Shown here piece after piece: positions 18,547-28,060 of a DNA stretch of 64,000 nt. The stretch's first letter is position 1, and the number at the start of each line of letters is the position of its first letter. This stretch comes from Phycicoccus endophyticus (GTDB lineage: Bacteria > Actinomycetota > Actinomycetes > Actinomycetales > Dermatophilaceae): NCBI RefSeq assembly GCF_011326735.1, contig NZ_JAANCN010000001.1, positions 554,616 to 618,615 of the forward strand, written 5' to 3'. A program made the position numbers and the translations under genes. The notes under the pieces were generated by a model that worked only from the letters and a program-made list of their open reading frames with translations, ran no database searches and was not told where the DNA came from.

Positions 18547-19650
18547 ATGCAGGACCTGCGCCTCATCGGCGTCCACGAGGACGGTCAGCACCTCCTGCTC
18601 GCGGGCAGCGACGGGGGGCGCTACCGGCTGCCCCTCGACGAGCCCCTGCGGGCGGCAGCCCGCCGCGACCGCCCCCGGCTCGGACAGCTGCAGATCGAGA
18701 TCGACGGCGGGATGCGCCCTCGCGAGGTGCAGGCGCTCATCCGCCGGGGGCTCTCCGCCGAGGAGGTCGCCGACCGGGCCGGCTGGACCCTGGAGAAGGT
18801 CCGCCGGTTCGAGGTCCCCATCCTCGCCGAGCGCGAGCACGTGGCCCGGGTCGCCCGCGGGTGCGCCGTCGGCACGCGCGGCGCCGGCCCGGTGACCCTC
18901 GAGGAGCGGGTCGGCGAGCGGCTGCGCGACCGCGGTGTCGAGCGCGACCTCGTCGAGTGGGACTCCGCCCGGGACGAGGACGGTGTCTGGCAGCTGTCGA
19001 TGACCTTCGCCGCCGGCGGCCGCCGGCGCACGGCGACCTGGCACTACGAGCCGCTCGGGGGGTCGGTGAGCCCGACCAACGACGAGGCCCGCTGGCTGAG
19101 CGAGGAGGCGACCTCGGGGCTCATCCCGGCCCCGCACCAGGCCGGTCCCTCGGAGGACCTCGACGTCTACGACGTCGACGCCGACGGCGGGATCGAGCCC
19201 GTGCCCGTCGAGCGTGCCGGCCACGAGCCGATCGACCTCATGGCCGCGATGCGCGAGCACAGTGCCCGGGGTCGACGCTCGCGCCGCCGGACCTCCCCGA
19301 CACACACCCCGGGCGAGGAGCAGCCGCGCACCGACGCGCTGCCCATCGAGGAGCTCTCCGGCGACCTGCTCCAGGCCGGCCCGCCTCCGGTCGCCCGGGC
19401 CCGCAAGCCGGTCGCCGAGCACCTCGAGCCCGGCGACCCCCAGGCGGAGGCCGACACGCTCGTCGGGGGGTGGCCACACGACGGCGCCCCGGCGCCGACG
19501 GAGCCCTCGCCCGACGACACCGAGGCACCCGAGGGCGAGCACCCACCGCGGCACGCCCGCCCGGCGGCGAACCCCTCGCGCAAGCCGCGCCCGAGCGTGC
19601 CCAGCTGGGACGACATCGTCTTCGGGACCAAGGGCTCCGGCCCCGCCTGA
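18547..19650 (+). CDS. sepH: septation protein SepH (DUF3071)
   Basis: Cell-division protein that binds FtsZ and promotes its assembly in Streptomyces and mycobacteria. The 367-aa protein has the conserved N-terminal DUF3071 region (residues 1-165: MQDLRLIGVHEDGQHLLL to WHYEP). It includes a helix-turn-helix stretch RPREVQALIRRGLSAEEVADRAGWT near 57-82. Then comes a long Pro/Glu-rich disordered linker and a short conserved C-terminus (PSVPSWDDIVFGTK). The ATG at 18547 follows GGGAG. The position beside ferrochelatase and inositol phosphatase matches the SCO5855 region. Confidence 0.92.
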   Translation: MQDLRLIGVHEDGQHLLLAGSDGGRYRLPLDEPLRAAARRDRPRLGQLQIEIDGGMRPREVQALIRRGLSAEEVADRAGWTLEKVRRFEVPILAEREHVARVARGCAVGTRGAGPVTLEERVGERLRDRGVERDLVEWDSARDEDGVWQLSMTFAAGGRRRTATWHYEPLGGSVSPTNDEARWLSEEATSGLIPAPHQAGPSEDLDVYDVDADGGIEPVPVERAGHEPIDLMAAMREHSARGRRSRRRTSPTHTPGEEQPRTDALPIEELSGDLLQAGPPPVARARKPVAEHLEPGDPQAEADTLVGGWPHDGAPAPTEPSPDDTEAPEGEHPPRHARPAANPSRKPRPSVPSWDDIVFGTKGSGPA

Positions 19651-19663
19651 GGCTCGCCCGGCG

Positions 19664-20341
19664 TCAGGGCCGCGGCGGCAGGGGGCAGGCGTCGAGGTCG
19701 AACGGCAGGGTGTCCGGGGTCGGGGACGCCGCGAGCGCCGCCCGGCTGTTCATGCGGCGCATGTGGTGACGCCGGCAGAGGACCTCGTACTCGACGACCC
19801 CCGCGCGCGCCGAGGCGGTGTCGCCGACGACGACCTGCTCCCCCTCGACGACCATGACCCCGTCGACGACCCGGGCGTTGTGCGTGGCCCGACGCCCGCA
19901 CCAGCACAGCGCCTCGACCTGGAGCACCTCGACCCGGTCGGCGAGCTCGATGAGCCGCCGCGAGCCGGGGAAGAGCTCGGTGCGGAAGTCCGCGGTGATC
20001 CCGAAGGCGGTCACCTCGACGCCCATCTCGTCGACGACCCGCGCCAGCTGCTCGACCTGCCGGGTCGTGTAGAACTGCGCCTCGTCGCAGATGAGGTAGT
20101 CCACCCGGCCACCGGCGGTCAGCTGCTCGACGACCGCGTCCCAGAAGTCGAGGTCGTCGCCCACCTCGACGGCGGTGGTCTCGAGCCCGAGGCGCGAGGA
20201 GAGCACCGACTCCCCGGCGCGGTCGAGCTTGGTGAAGATCAGCCCCTCTCGCCCCCGGGCGCGCTGGTTGTGGTCGATCTGCAGGGCCAGGGTGGACTTG
20301 CCGCAGTCCATCGTCCCGGAGAAGAACACCAGCTCGGCCAC
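19664..20341 (-). CDS. tdk: thymidine kinase
   Basis: Phosphorylates thymidine with ATP in pyrimidine salvage. The 225-aa type II enzyme has the P-loop FFSGTMDCGKST at residues 6-17, a catalytic Asp-Glu in YLICDEAQFYT near 90, and paired zinc cysteines CWCGRR near 155 and CRRH near 190. GTG at 20341 gives the normal N-terminus directly before the P-loop strand; an in-frame TTG three codons upstream is an alternative. It follows a phosphodiesterase gene by 11 bp. Confidence 0.95.
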   Translation of the reverse strand: MAELVFFSGTMDCGKSTLALQIDHNQRARGREGLIFTKLDRAGESVLSSRLGLETTAVEVGDDLDFWDAVVEQLTAGGRVDYLICDEAQFYTTRQVEQLARVVDEMGVEVTAFGITADFRTELFPGSRRLIELADRVEVLQVEALCWCGRRATHNARVVDGVMVVEGEQVVVGDTASARAGVVEYEVLCRRHHMRRMNSRAALAASPTPDTLPFDLDACPLPPRP

Positions 20342-20352
20342 GGGCGCCAACC

Positions 20353-21504
20353 CTAGGCGACGGCGGCGGGCACGTGGAGGACCGGCACGGCCAGCTCCTC
20401 GGCGGTCAGCCCACCGTGCATCCCGAGCAGTGCGAGCAGGGGGGCACGCATCCGCCCGGAGTCCATGACCGCGAGGTCGCCGTCGGCGACGACGACGACG
20501 TCCCCGATCCGCTCGAGGTTCGCCGGGGCCACCGGGCCGAACCAGCCGGCGGCCACGGCCTCCTCGCGCCGGCGCACCCAGGCCCGGGTACCGAGCCGCT
20601 GCGCCCAGGTCGCGGCGACGTCGCCGGCGGCTCCGGCGCGGCAGTAGACGTGCGTCGCGCGCGGCTCGCCACCGAGGTGGCGCACCCCGTCGAGCAGGGC
20701 CGGCTCGCGCGCGACGTCGACCCGGGTCTCGTGCGGGCAGGCGACCATCCCGTGGTCGGCGGTCACGGTGAGCGAGGTGTCCGGGGGGAGCCCCGCGGCG
20801 AGCCGGGCCAGCTCGGCGTCGACGAGCTCCAGCTCGGCGGTCCACTCCAGGGACTCCGGGCCGTGGACGTGCCCGAGCTTGTCGACCTCGCCCCAGTAGA
20901 GGTAGGTGAGCGTGCGCGGCGCGCTGCGCGCGGCCCGCAGGGCCACGTCGACCCGGTCGGCCAGCGGGTCCGCCGCCGCGAACCGGCCACCCCGCAGCGC
21001 CGCACGGGTCAGCCCGGAGCCGTCGAAGAAGGCGGGGCCGATCCGGGTCACCGTGACGCCGGCCGCCTCGGCCCGCTGGAACCACGTGCGCAGTGGCTGC
21101 CAGGACTCCGGCGGCGGCCCGTCCTCCCAGGACAGCTCGTTGAACACCCGGTCCTCCCCGGGCAGGAGCACCTCGTACCCGAGCATGCCGTGCGCCCCCG
21201 GTGGCGCTCCGGTGCCGAAGGTGCCCATCGAGGTCGCGGTCGTCGAGGGGAAACCCGCCGGCACCCGGCGGGTGGCCCCCGCATGCTCCCGGAACCACGG
21301 CGCGTGCCCGAGGCGGCGGGTCAGCTGGTCGGCGCCGAGGCCGTCGACGAGGACGACGACGGCGCGCCGGGCGGGGGGCAGGGCCAGCCGCCCGGACCAG
21401 CCGGCACGCCCGTCGTCGGCGGGCACCCCGAGCGAGGCGCAGACGCTCGGCAGGACGTCGGCGAGGCTGCCCGCCGCGTAGTCCGGCGCGGCAGGGCGGG
21501 TCAC
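20353..21504 (-). CDS. nucleotide pyrophosphatase/phosphodiesterase (alkaline phosphatase superfamily)
   Basis: A 383-aa metal-dependent hydrolase of the NPP/alkaline phosphatase fold. Metal and nucleophile positions are VVVLVDGLGADQL near residue 50, the Thr nucleophile in GFPSTTATSMGT near 90, TLTYLYWGEVDKLGHVHG near 200, and VTADHGMV near 245. There is no signal peptide or membrane segment, so it is probably cytosolic. The substrate is unknown; nucleotide or phosphodiester cleavage is expected from the family. GTG start at 21504, four bases after DUF5998, and followed by tdk. Confidence 0.88.
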   Translation of the reverse strand: MTRPAAPDYAAGSLADVLPSVCASLGVPADDGRAGWSGRLALPPARRAVVVLVDGLGADQLTRRLGHAPWFREHAGATRRVPAGFPSTTATSMGTFGTGAPPGAHGMLGYEVLLPGEDRVFNELSWEDGPPPESWQPLRTWFQRAEAAGVTVTRIGPAFFDGSGLTRAALRGGRFAAADPLADRVDVALRAARSAPRTLTYLYWGEVDKLGHVHGPESLEWTAELELVDAELARLAAGLPPDTSLTVTADHGMVACPHETRVDVAREPALLDGVRHLGGEPRATHVYCRAGAAGDVAATWAQRLGTRAWVRRREEAVAAGWFGPVAPANLERIGDVVVVADGDLAVMDSGRMRAPLLALLGMHGGLTAEELAVPVLHVPAAVA

Positions 21505-21508
21505 CCGC

Positions 21509-22099
21509 TCAGCCCCGGCCGATGGCGGCCGACAGGTCGCGCGCGAAGGACAGGGCGCGCGAGAGCTGGTCCTCGCCGTCGGCGGCGGCGGCGATCCGCA
21601 GCGCGATGTCGTCGCCCGTGACCGTCCCCTCGTAGCCGTGGTCGGCCTCGCAGTCGGGGTCGCTGCACGAGGCGGGGACGAGGTCGACGCGCGCCACGGT
21701 GCCCCAGCCGAGGGTCAGGGTGACCTCGCGGCCGAGGGACCCGGGGACGTAGCGCTCCGGGCGCTCGACGACGTGGGTGAGCATGACCCCCTTGACGGCG
21801 TGCAGCGGGATCGCCTCCGTCGTGGCGGTCGCGACGTCCTGGGGCGCGGGCGGCTCGTCCGCGTGGTCGTCGGCGTGCGCGATGAGCAGCCGCGAGGGCG
21901 TGAGCACGAGGACGGTGATGTGCCGGCGCACGACGTCCCGGTCGAAGGTGGTCTCCAGGTGCACGAGGTGGTTCTCGACCCGCTCCCCCGCCAGGGCGGC
22001 GGCGACGATGTCGCCGACGAGCGCCGGGAAGTACCCGGCACGCTCGATGTCGGCGGTGAGCTCCGCCGGGAGGACGGGGGCGTCGTGGGCGCTGGTCAT
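21509..22099 (-). CDS. DUF5998 family protein
   Basis: A 196-aa cytosolic protein of unknown function, widespread in Actinobacteria upstream of the phosphodiesterase. It has a helical N-terminus (LTADIERAGYFPALVGDIVAAAL), a beta-rich core (FDRDVVRRHITVLVLTPSRLLIAHADD) resembling a PH-like fold, and a CSDPDCEADHGYEG motif near residue 150. The ATG at 22099 is preceded by CACAAT six bases upstream, a weak leaderless-type -10. Confidence 0.87.
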   Translation of the reverse strand: MTSAHDAPVLPAELTADIERAGYFPALVGDIVAAALAGERVENHLVHLETTFDRDVVRRHITVLVLTPSRLLIAHADDHADEPPAPQDVATATTEAIPLHAVKGVMLTHVVERPERYVPGSLGREVTLTLGWGTVARVDLVPASCSDPDCEADHGYEGTVTGDDIALRIAAAADGEDQLSRALSFARDLSAAIGRG

Positions 22100-22146
22100 G
22101 CCCCCATTGTGCCGTCCCGCCGCCCCCCGGGGACGGCGAGGCGCCC

Positions 22147-24810
22147 CTAGGTGAGCGAGCGGCGGCCGGGGTCGATCCGCCGCGGGGCGGGCGCCACGGT
22201 GATCTCCGCCCCGAGCACCTCCACCCCGCCGGGGTGGGCGTTGACCGGGTTGAGCACGAGCGAGGCCACCTCGGGCATGTCGTCGGCGAGCACCGAGATC
22301 CGGCCGATGAGGTCGGCGAGCGCGGCGCGGTGCACGGGCGTCTGCCCCCGGTAGCCGTGCAGCACGGGCGCGGCCTTGACCGAGGAGATCAGCTCCGAGA
22401 CCGTGACGTCGGTGAGCGGTGGGATCCGGTAGGCGACGTCGTCGAGCAGCTCGGTCGGCAGGCCCGCGACGGAGAAGCCGATGACCGGGCCGAAGAGCGG
22501 GTCCTCCTCGGAGGTCACGACGCACGCGACGCCCTGGCTGGCCATCGTCTGGATGACGAACCGGTCCGCCTGCAGCGGGGCGAGCCGCTCGCTCAGCGAG
22601 GCCCAGGCCGCGCGCAGGGCCGACTCGTCCCCGAGGTCGACCCGCACACCGCCGCTGCCGCCCTGGTGGCGCACCATCGGCGCGACGGACTTCAGGACCA
22701 CCGGGTAGCCGGCCTCCCGCGCCGCCGCGACGGCCTCCTCGACCGAGCCGACCTCCCGCCGGCCCCACAGCTGCACGCCGTAGGCGGCGAGCAGGGCGGT
22801 CGCCTCGTCGTGGGTGAGCCGGCGTCCGTTCGGGCTGACCGACAGCACGGTCTCGACGACGTCCTCGGCGACCCGCCGGTTGATCCCCACGGGGGCCACC
22901 GGCGTGCCCTGGTCCCGGGCCCGCCACTGCCCGTAGCGGGTGGCCGCGGCGAGCGCCCGCACGGCGTCCTCGGGCATGGCGTACACCGGGATGGCCCGCC
23001 GCTCTCCCCCGGTGCCCTGGACCGAGCCCCGGTCGTCGACGCCGCGCATCCCGAGGAAGGTCGCGACGCACGGCTTGTCCGCGTCCGCCGCGGCACCGCG
23101 TACCGCCGCGGCGACGTCCTGGTCCCCCGTGGCCAGGGGCGGGATGAAGCAGGAGACCACCGAGTCCACCCCGGGGTCCTCGAACGCACGGTCGAGGGCG
23201 GCCCGGAAGTCCGCGGCCGAGGCCTCGCTCGGCAGGCACACCGGCCCGTGGGCGACGGTGAGCCCCCAGCTGGTGCAGGCGTCACCGGTCAGCGCACCGA
23301 GGGCGGCGGAGTTGCCGACGATCGCCACCCGGTCGCCGGCGGGCAGCGGCTGGTGCACGACGAGCTGGGCGACGTCGAAGAGCTGGTGGACGTTCTCGAC
23401 GCGGATCACCCCGGCCTGCTTGAGCATCGCCGAGAAGACCGCCGGACGGGCCTTGGTCTCGCGCACGGTGTGACCCGGGGGCACGCCGAAGCGGGAGACC
23501 CCGGACTTCACGACCATGACCGGCTTGATGAGGGCGAGCTTGCGGGCGATGCGGGAGAACTTGCGCGGGTTGCCCATCGACTCCAGGTAGAGCCCGACCG
23601 CGTCGGTCGCGTCGTCGTCGATCCAGTACTGCATGAAGTCGTTGCCCGAGACGTCCGCCCGGTTGCCGGCCGACCCGAAGGTCGAGATGCCGAGGTTGCG
23701 GCGGGCGGCGGAGGCGAGCACGGCGATGCCGAGGGCGCCCGACTGGGCGAAGAGCCCGAGCCGCCCCGGGGGCGGCACCGTCGGGGCGAGCGTGGCGTTG
23801 AGGCGGACCTGCGGGTCGTTGTTGACGATCCCGAAGGAGTTGGGGCCGATGACCCGCATCCCCGCGCCGCGGGCCCGGCGGACGAGCTCCTGCTGCCGGG
23901 CGGCTCCCTCCGGGCCCTCCTCGGCGAACCCCGCGGAGACGACGAGCAGCGCCTTGACCCCGGCCCGGGCGCACTGCTCGACGACACCGAGCACCGCCGT
24001 CGAGGGCACCGCGACGATGGCCAGGTCCACCTGGCCGGGCACGTCGAGGACGCTGGGGTAGCACGTGAGCCGACGCAGCGTGCGCGCGCTGGGGTTGACC
24101 GGCACGACCCGCCCGGTGAACCCGGACTCGGTGAGCCGGTCCAGCAGCTGGCCGCCGAAGGTGTCCCGCCGCCGGCTGGCCCCGACGACGGCGATGGTCT
24201 CCGGCCGCAGCAGGGCGCGCAGCGACTGCGCCTCCGCGCGGTGCTCCCGGCTCATCTCGACCGCGCGGGAGCGGTCGGTCGGCTCGATGTCGAAGCCGAC
24301 CTCGACGACGCCGTCCTCGACCCGGCGGGTGACCTCGTAGCCGGCGTCGGCGAACACGGCGAGCATCTTGCGGTTCTGGGGCAGGACCTCCGCGGTGAAC
24401 CGCGCGATGCCGAGGTCGCGCGCCACGGCCGCGAGGTGCTCGAGCAGCACCGAGCCGATGCCCTTGCCCTGGTAGTGGTCGCTGATGTTGAACGCGACCT
24501 CGGCGCTGCGGGCGTCGATGCGGTCGAAGCGCCCGATCCCGATGATCTCCTCGCGCATGGTCACCACCAGCGCCACCCGGTCGGTGTAGTCGACGTGGGT
24601 GAAGCGGTGCACGTCGGCGTCCGAGAGCCGGCGCAGCGGCGCGAAGAAGCGCAGGTAGATCGACTCGTCGGACTGCGCCTCGTGGAAGCGGCGCAGGGCG
24701 TCGGCGTCGTCGGGGCGGATCGGGCGCAGGCTCGCCACGGTGCCGTCGCGCAGGACGACGTCGGCCTCCCACGCGGCCGGGTACCCGGGTGGGAGCGTCA
24801 CCTCCGCCAT
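22147..24810 (-). CDS. GNAT acetyltransferase fused to NDP-forming acyl-CoA synthetase-like domains (Pat-type)
   Basis: A large (about 887 aa) protein, probably a lysine acetyltransferase acting on acyl-CoA synthetases and other enzymes. Domain order: GNAT (residues ~20-190, acetyl-CoA loop DHYQGKGIGSVLLEHL), CoA-binding Rossmann domain (from IAVVGASRRRDTFGGQ near 210), succinyl-CoA-ligase-like middle, and ATP-grasp (last ~220). The GNAT comes first, unlike enterobacterial Pat where it is last. A His in PGHTV may match the phospho-His of true acyl-CoA synthetases, so ligase activity cannot be excluded. ATG at 24810 or 24819; the former has AGG better spaced. Divergent from the nitroreductase. 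Confidence 0.88.
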   Translation of the reverse strand: MAEVTLPPGYPAAWEADVVLRDGTVASLRPIRPDDADALRRFHEAQSDESIYLRFFAPLRRLSDADVHRFTHVDYTDRVALVVTMREEIIGIGRFDRIDARSAEVAFNISDHYQGKGIGSVLLEHLAAVARDLGIARFTAEVLPQNRKMLAVFADAGYEVTRRVEDGVVEVGFDIEPTDRSRAVEMSREHRAEAQSLRALLRPETIAVVGASRRRDTFGGQLLDRLTESGFTGRVVPVNPSARTLRRLTCYPSVLDVPGQVDLAIVAVPSTAVLGVVEQCARAGVKALLVVSAGFAEEGPEGAARQQELVRRARGAGMRVIGPNSFGIVNNDPQVRLNATLAPTVPPPGRLGLFAQSGALGIAVLASAARRNLGISTFGSAGNRADVSGNDFMQYWIDDDATDAVGLYLESMGNPRKFSRIARKLALIKPVMVVKSGVSRFGVPPGHTVRETKARPAVFSAMLKQAGVIRVENVHQLFDVAQLVVHQPLPAGDRVAIVGNSAALGALTGDACTSWGLTVAHGPVCLPSEASAADFRAALDRAFEDPGVDSVVSCFIPPLATGDQDVAAAVRGAAADADKPCVATFLGMRGVDDRGSVQGTGGERRAIPVYAMPEDAVRALAAATRYGQWRARDQGTPVAPVGINRRVAEDVVETVLSVSPNGRRLTHDEATALLAAYGVQLWGRREVGSVEEAVAAAREAGYPVVLKSVAPMVRHQGGSGGVRVDLGDESALRAAWASLSERLAPLQADRFVIQTMASQGVACVVTSEEDPLFGPVIGFSVAGLPTELLDDVAYRIPPLTDVTVSELISSVKAAPVLHGYRGQTPVHRAALADLIGRISVLADDMPEVASLVLNPVNAHPGGVEVLGAEITVAPAPRRIDPGRRSLT

Positions 24811-24863
24811 GGCCGACATCCTGCCATCCGTCGCCCCCGGCCGCTGCCGGGCACACTGGCCTC

Positions 24864-25469
24864 ATGGAGCTGCGCGAGGTGGTCCGTCGGCGGCGGATGG
24901 TGCGCCGGTTCGACCCGGGCCGGCCGGTCCCCGAGAGCGTCGTGCGCGACCTCGTGGCCCTCGCGGTGCGGGCCCCGAGCGCCGGCTTCAGCCAGGGCTG
25001 GGACTTCGTGGCGCTGCTCGCCCCCGAGGACCGCGAGCGGTTCTGGGGCGCAGCGGCCGGCAGCGGGCCGCCCGACGCGTGGCTGCGCGGGGTCTCGGCC
25101 GCACCCGCGCTGCTCGTCTGCCTCTCCAACCCGGGGGCCTACCTCGACCGCTACGCCGAGCCCGACAAGGGTTGGAGCGACCGCTCCCTCGAGCACTGGC
25201 CGGTCCCCTACTGGGACACCGACACGGCCATGGCGGCGATGCTCGTCCTGCTCGGGGCACAGGACGCCGGGCTCGGCGCCCTCTTCTTCGGCGTCCCCGC
25301 GGGCCGCCACGGCGCGGTCCTCGAGGCGCTCCGCGTGCCGGACGACCGGCACGTCGTCGGGGTGGTCGCCCTCGGGCACGAGGCGGAGCGGGTCGTGGGG
25401 TCGGCCGCCACCCGGCCCCGGCGAACCGTCGAGGACGTCCTCCACCTCGGGCGGTTCGGAGTGTCGTGA
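24864..25469 (+). CDS. nitroreductase family protein
   Basis: FMN-dependent oxidoreductase, 201 aa. FMN-binding signatures are RRRRMVRRFDPGRPV near residue 8, APSAGFSQGWDF near 37, and GAQDAGLGALFFGVP near 128. The physiological substrate is unknown. Only 53 bp separate it from the divergent acetyltransferase. CACACT six bases before the ATG may be a weak leaderless -10. A GC-rich hairpin with a short T-run follows the stop. Confidence 0.88.
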   Translation: MELREVVRRRRMVRRFDPGRPVPESVVRDLVALAVRAPSAGFSQGWDFVALLAPEDRERFWGAAAGSGPPDAWLRGVSAAPALLVCLSNPGAYLDRYAEPDKGWSDRSLEHWPVPYWDTDTAMAAMLVLLGAQDAGLGALFFGVPAGRHGAVLEALRVPDDRHVVGVVALGHEAERVVGSAATRPRRTVEDVLHLGRFGVS

Positions 25470-25489
25470 CGCCCGGGGCCCGGGCGTTT
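25470..25489 (+). terminator. hairpin after nitroreductase gene
   Basis: CGCCCGG-GGC-CCGGGCG directly after the stop, followed by TTT. It probably separates the nitroreductase from parC, which starts at 25557. Confidence 0.55.
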
Positions 25490-25556
25490 GTGAGGATGGC
25501 CTGGACCCCTGCCGGCACCCCCGGCTCCCCCGAGGACGAGGACACCCGGCACCACC

Positions 25557-27998
25557 ATGGCCAAGCGCACGAGCACTCCGCCCCCCGAGGACGCTCTCGG
25601 GCGGGTCGTCGACATCGACGTCGAGGAGGAGATGCGCACCGCGTTCCTCGAGTACTCCTACAGCGTCATCTACGCCCGCGCCCTGCCCGACGCCCGCGAC
25701 GGGCTCAAGCCGGTCCAGCGCCGCATCCTCTACGGCATGGCCGAGCTCGGCCTGCGCCCGGACCGCCCGCACGTGAAGTCCAGCCGGGTCGTCGGCGAGG
25801 TCATGGGCAAGTACCACCCGCACGGCGACCAGGCGATCTACGACGCGCTCGTGCGGCTGGCCCAGCCCTTCACGATGCGGCTGCCGCTCGTCGACGGCCA
25901 CGGCAACTTCGGCTCCCTCGACGACGGGCCGGCCGCCTCGCGCTACACCGAGGCCCGGATGGCACCCGCCGCGCTGCTCATGGTCACCGGGCTCGACGAG
26001 GACACCGTCGACTACGTCCCGAACTACGACGACAGCCTCGAGCAGCCCGGGGTGCTGCCCGCCGCCGTGCCCAACCTCCTCGTCAACGGCACGAGCGGCA
26101 TCGCCGTGGGGATGGCGACGAACATGCCGCCGCACAACCTCGTCGAGGTCGTCGGCGCGGCCCGCCACCTCATCGACCACCCGAACTGCTCGCTCGAGGA
26201 CCTCATGAAGTTCGTCCCGGGCCCCGACCTGCCCGGCGGCGGCCGGGTCGTCGGGCTCGAGGGCGTGCGCGACGCCTACCTCACCGGCCGCGGCCGGTTC
26301 GTCACCCGGGCCACCGCCCGGATCGAGAAGGTGACCGCCCGGCGCACGGGCATCGTCGTCACCGAGCTGCCCTATCTCGTCGGGCCGGAGAAGGTCATCG
26401 AGCGGGTCAAGGTCCTCGTGCAGTCCAAGAAGCTCCAGGGCATCAGCGACATCAAGGACCTCACCGACCGCAAGAACGGCCTGCGGCTCGTCATCGAGGT
26501 CAAGAACGGGTTCAACGCCGAGGCGGTCCTGGCGCAGCTGTACAAGCACACCCCGATGGAGGACTCCTTCGGCATCAACAACGTCGCCCTCGTCGACGGC
26601 CAGCCGCAGACCCTCGGCCTGAAGGACCTGCTGCGGGTCTACGTCGACTTCCGGATCGAGGTCGTGCGCCGCCGCACCGCCTACCGGCTGGCCCGACGGC
26701 GCGAGCGGCTGCACCTCGTCGAGGGCCTGCTCGTCGCCATCCTCGACATCGACGAGGTCATCCAGCTCATTCGCGCCAGCGACGACGCGGCCGCGGCCAA
26801 GGAACGGCTCGTCGCCGTCTTCGACCTCTCGAGCGCGCAGGCCGACTACATCCTCGAGCTCCAGCTGCGCCGGCTGACGAAGTTCTCCCGGATCGAGCTC
26901 GAGGCCGAGCGCGACGAGCTGCAGCGGGCCATCGAGGAGCTCGAGGCGATCCTCGCCGACGACCGCCTGCTGCGGCGGACGGTCTCGGGCGAGCTCGCCG
27001 AGGTCGCCAAGGCCCACGGCACGCCGCGGCGCACCGTCCTGCTCGAGTCCGCCGGCACCGCCGCGACCCCGACGACGCCGCTGGAGGTGAGCGACGACCC
27101 GTGCTGGGTGCTGCTCTCCTCCACCGGCCTGCTCGCCCGCACCTCGGGCGCCGACCCGGTCCCCGCGGACGGCCCGCGGGCCAAGCACGACGCCGTCGTC
27201 GGTGCCGTGCGCACGAGCGCGCGCGGCGAGTTCGCGCTCGTGACCTCCCGCGGCCGGATGGTGCGGATGTCGGCCCTCGAGCTGCCCGCGCTGCCTCCCC
27301 TCGGGGGCGCACCGAGCCTGTCCGGCGGCGCCCCGCTCGCGGTCTACGTCGACCTGCCTCGCGGTGAGGAGCCGCTGACGATCGTCTCGCTCGACCCCGG
27401 CGGTCCGGGCCTCGCCCTCGGCACCGCCCACGGGGTCGTCAAGCGGCTCACGCCCGACTACCCCAAGGGCGGCGACTGGGAGGCCATCGGCCTCAAGGAC
27501 GGCGACACCGTCGTCGGCGCCGTCGAGCTGCGCACCGGCGAGGAGGACCTCGTCTTCGTCACGAGCGACGCCCAGCTGCTGCACTTCCCCGCCGCCGCCG
27601 TCCGCCCCCAGGGGCGCGCGGCAGGGGGGATGGCCGGCGTACGGCTCTCGCCGACGGCCTCCGCGGTGTTCTTCGGCGCCGCCGCCCCGGACGCCGAGAA
27701 CGTCGTCGTCACCGCGGCCGGCTCCGCCGACGCCCTGCCCGGCACCCAGCCCGGCTCGCTCAAGGTGACCCCGTTGCAGGAGTACCCCGCCAAGGGCCGC
27801 GGCACCGGCGGCGTGCGCGCGCACCGGTTCCTGCGCGGCGAGGACACCCTCGTGCTCGCCTGGGTCGGCGCCACCCCGGCGCGGGCCTCCGGCGCCGGCG
27901 GCGTCGCGCTCGAGCTGCCCCCGGCCACCGGCCGGCGCGACGGGTCCGGTAGCCCGCACGGCGCGGTCATCGCCGGGATCGGCGCCCCCGTGCGCTGA
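25557..27998 (+). CDS. parC: DNA topoisomerase IV subunit A
   Basis: Cleavage/religation subunit of topoisomerase IV, which decatenates daughter chromosomes. The 813-aa protein has the GyrA/ParC winged-helix and tower core, with catalytic Tyr130 in AASRYTEARM, then a coiled coil and a beta-pinwheel C-terminal domain. The GyrA box QRRGGRG is not seen, which favours ParC over GyrA, as does the presence of parE 6 kb away. In the quinolone-resistance region the E. coli Ser83 position is Gln92 (YHPHGDQAIYD) and the Asp87 position is Asp96. ATG at 25557. Confidence 0.9.
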   Translation: MAKRTSTPPPEDALGRVVDIDVEEEMRTAFLEYSYSVIYARALPDARDGLKPVQRRILYGMAELGLRPDRPHVKSSRVVGEVMGKYHPHGDQAIYDALVRLAQPFTMRLPLVDGHGNFGSLDDGPAASRYTEARMAPAALLMVTGLDEDTVDYVPNYDDSLEQPGVLPAAVPNLLVNGTSGIAVGMATNMPPHNLVEVVGAARHLIDHPNCSLEDLMKFVPGPDLPGGGRVVGLEGVRDAYLTGRGRFVTRATARIEKVTARRTGIVVTELPYLVGPEKVIERVKVLVQSKKLQGISDIKDLTDRKNGLRLVIEVKNGFNAEAVLAQLYKHTPMEDSFGINNVALVDGQPQTLGLKDLLRVYVDFRIEVVRRRTAYRLARRRERLHLVEGLLVAILDIDEVIQLIRASDDAAAAKERLVAVFDLSSAQADYILELQLRRLTKFSRIELEAERDELQRAIEELEAILADDRLLRRTVSGELAEVAKAHGTPRRTVLLESAGTAATPTTPLEVSDDPCWVLLSSTGLLARTSGADPVPADGPRAKHDAVVGAVRTSARGEFALVTSRGRMVRMSALELPALPPLGGAPSLSGGAPLAVYVDLPRGEEPLTIVSLDPGGPGLALGTAHGVVKRLTPDYPKGGDWEAIGLKDGDTVVGAVELRTGEEDLVFVTSDAQLLHFPAAAVRPQGRAAGGMAGVRLSPTASAVFFGAAAPDAENVVVTAAGSADALPGTQPGSLKVTPLQEYPAKGRGTGGVRAHRFLRGEDTLVLAWVGATPARASGAGGVALELPPATGRRDGSGSPHGAVIAGIGAPVR

Positions 27999-28006
27999 GG
28001 TGCGCG

Positions 28007-28020
28007 CGGCCGGACGGCCG
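28007..28020. terminator. short hairpin after parC
   Basis: CGGCCG-GA-CGGCCG, a six-pair stem eight bases after the parC stop, without a T-run. A weak terminator candidate before the sugar-transport promoter. Confidence 0.3.
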
Positions 28021-28060
28021 TCGTGTTACGGGATCGTTACCGCCGAACGCCTCGGAGGCG

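Noticed and set aside
22234..25776. 1180-codon plus-strand frame opposite the acetyltransferase gene
   Set aside because: Antisense shadow; it runs through two well-supported genes and shows no domain.
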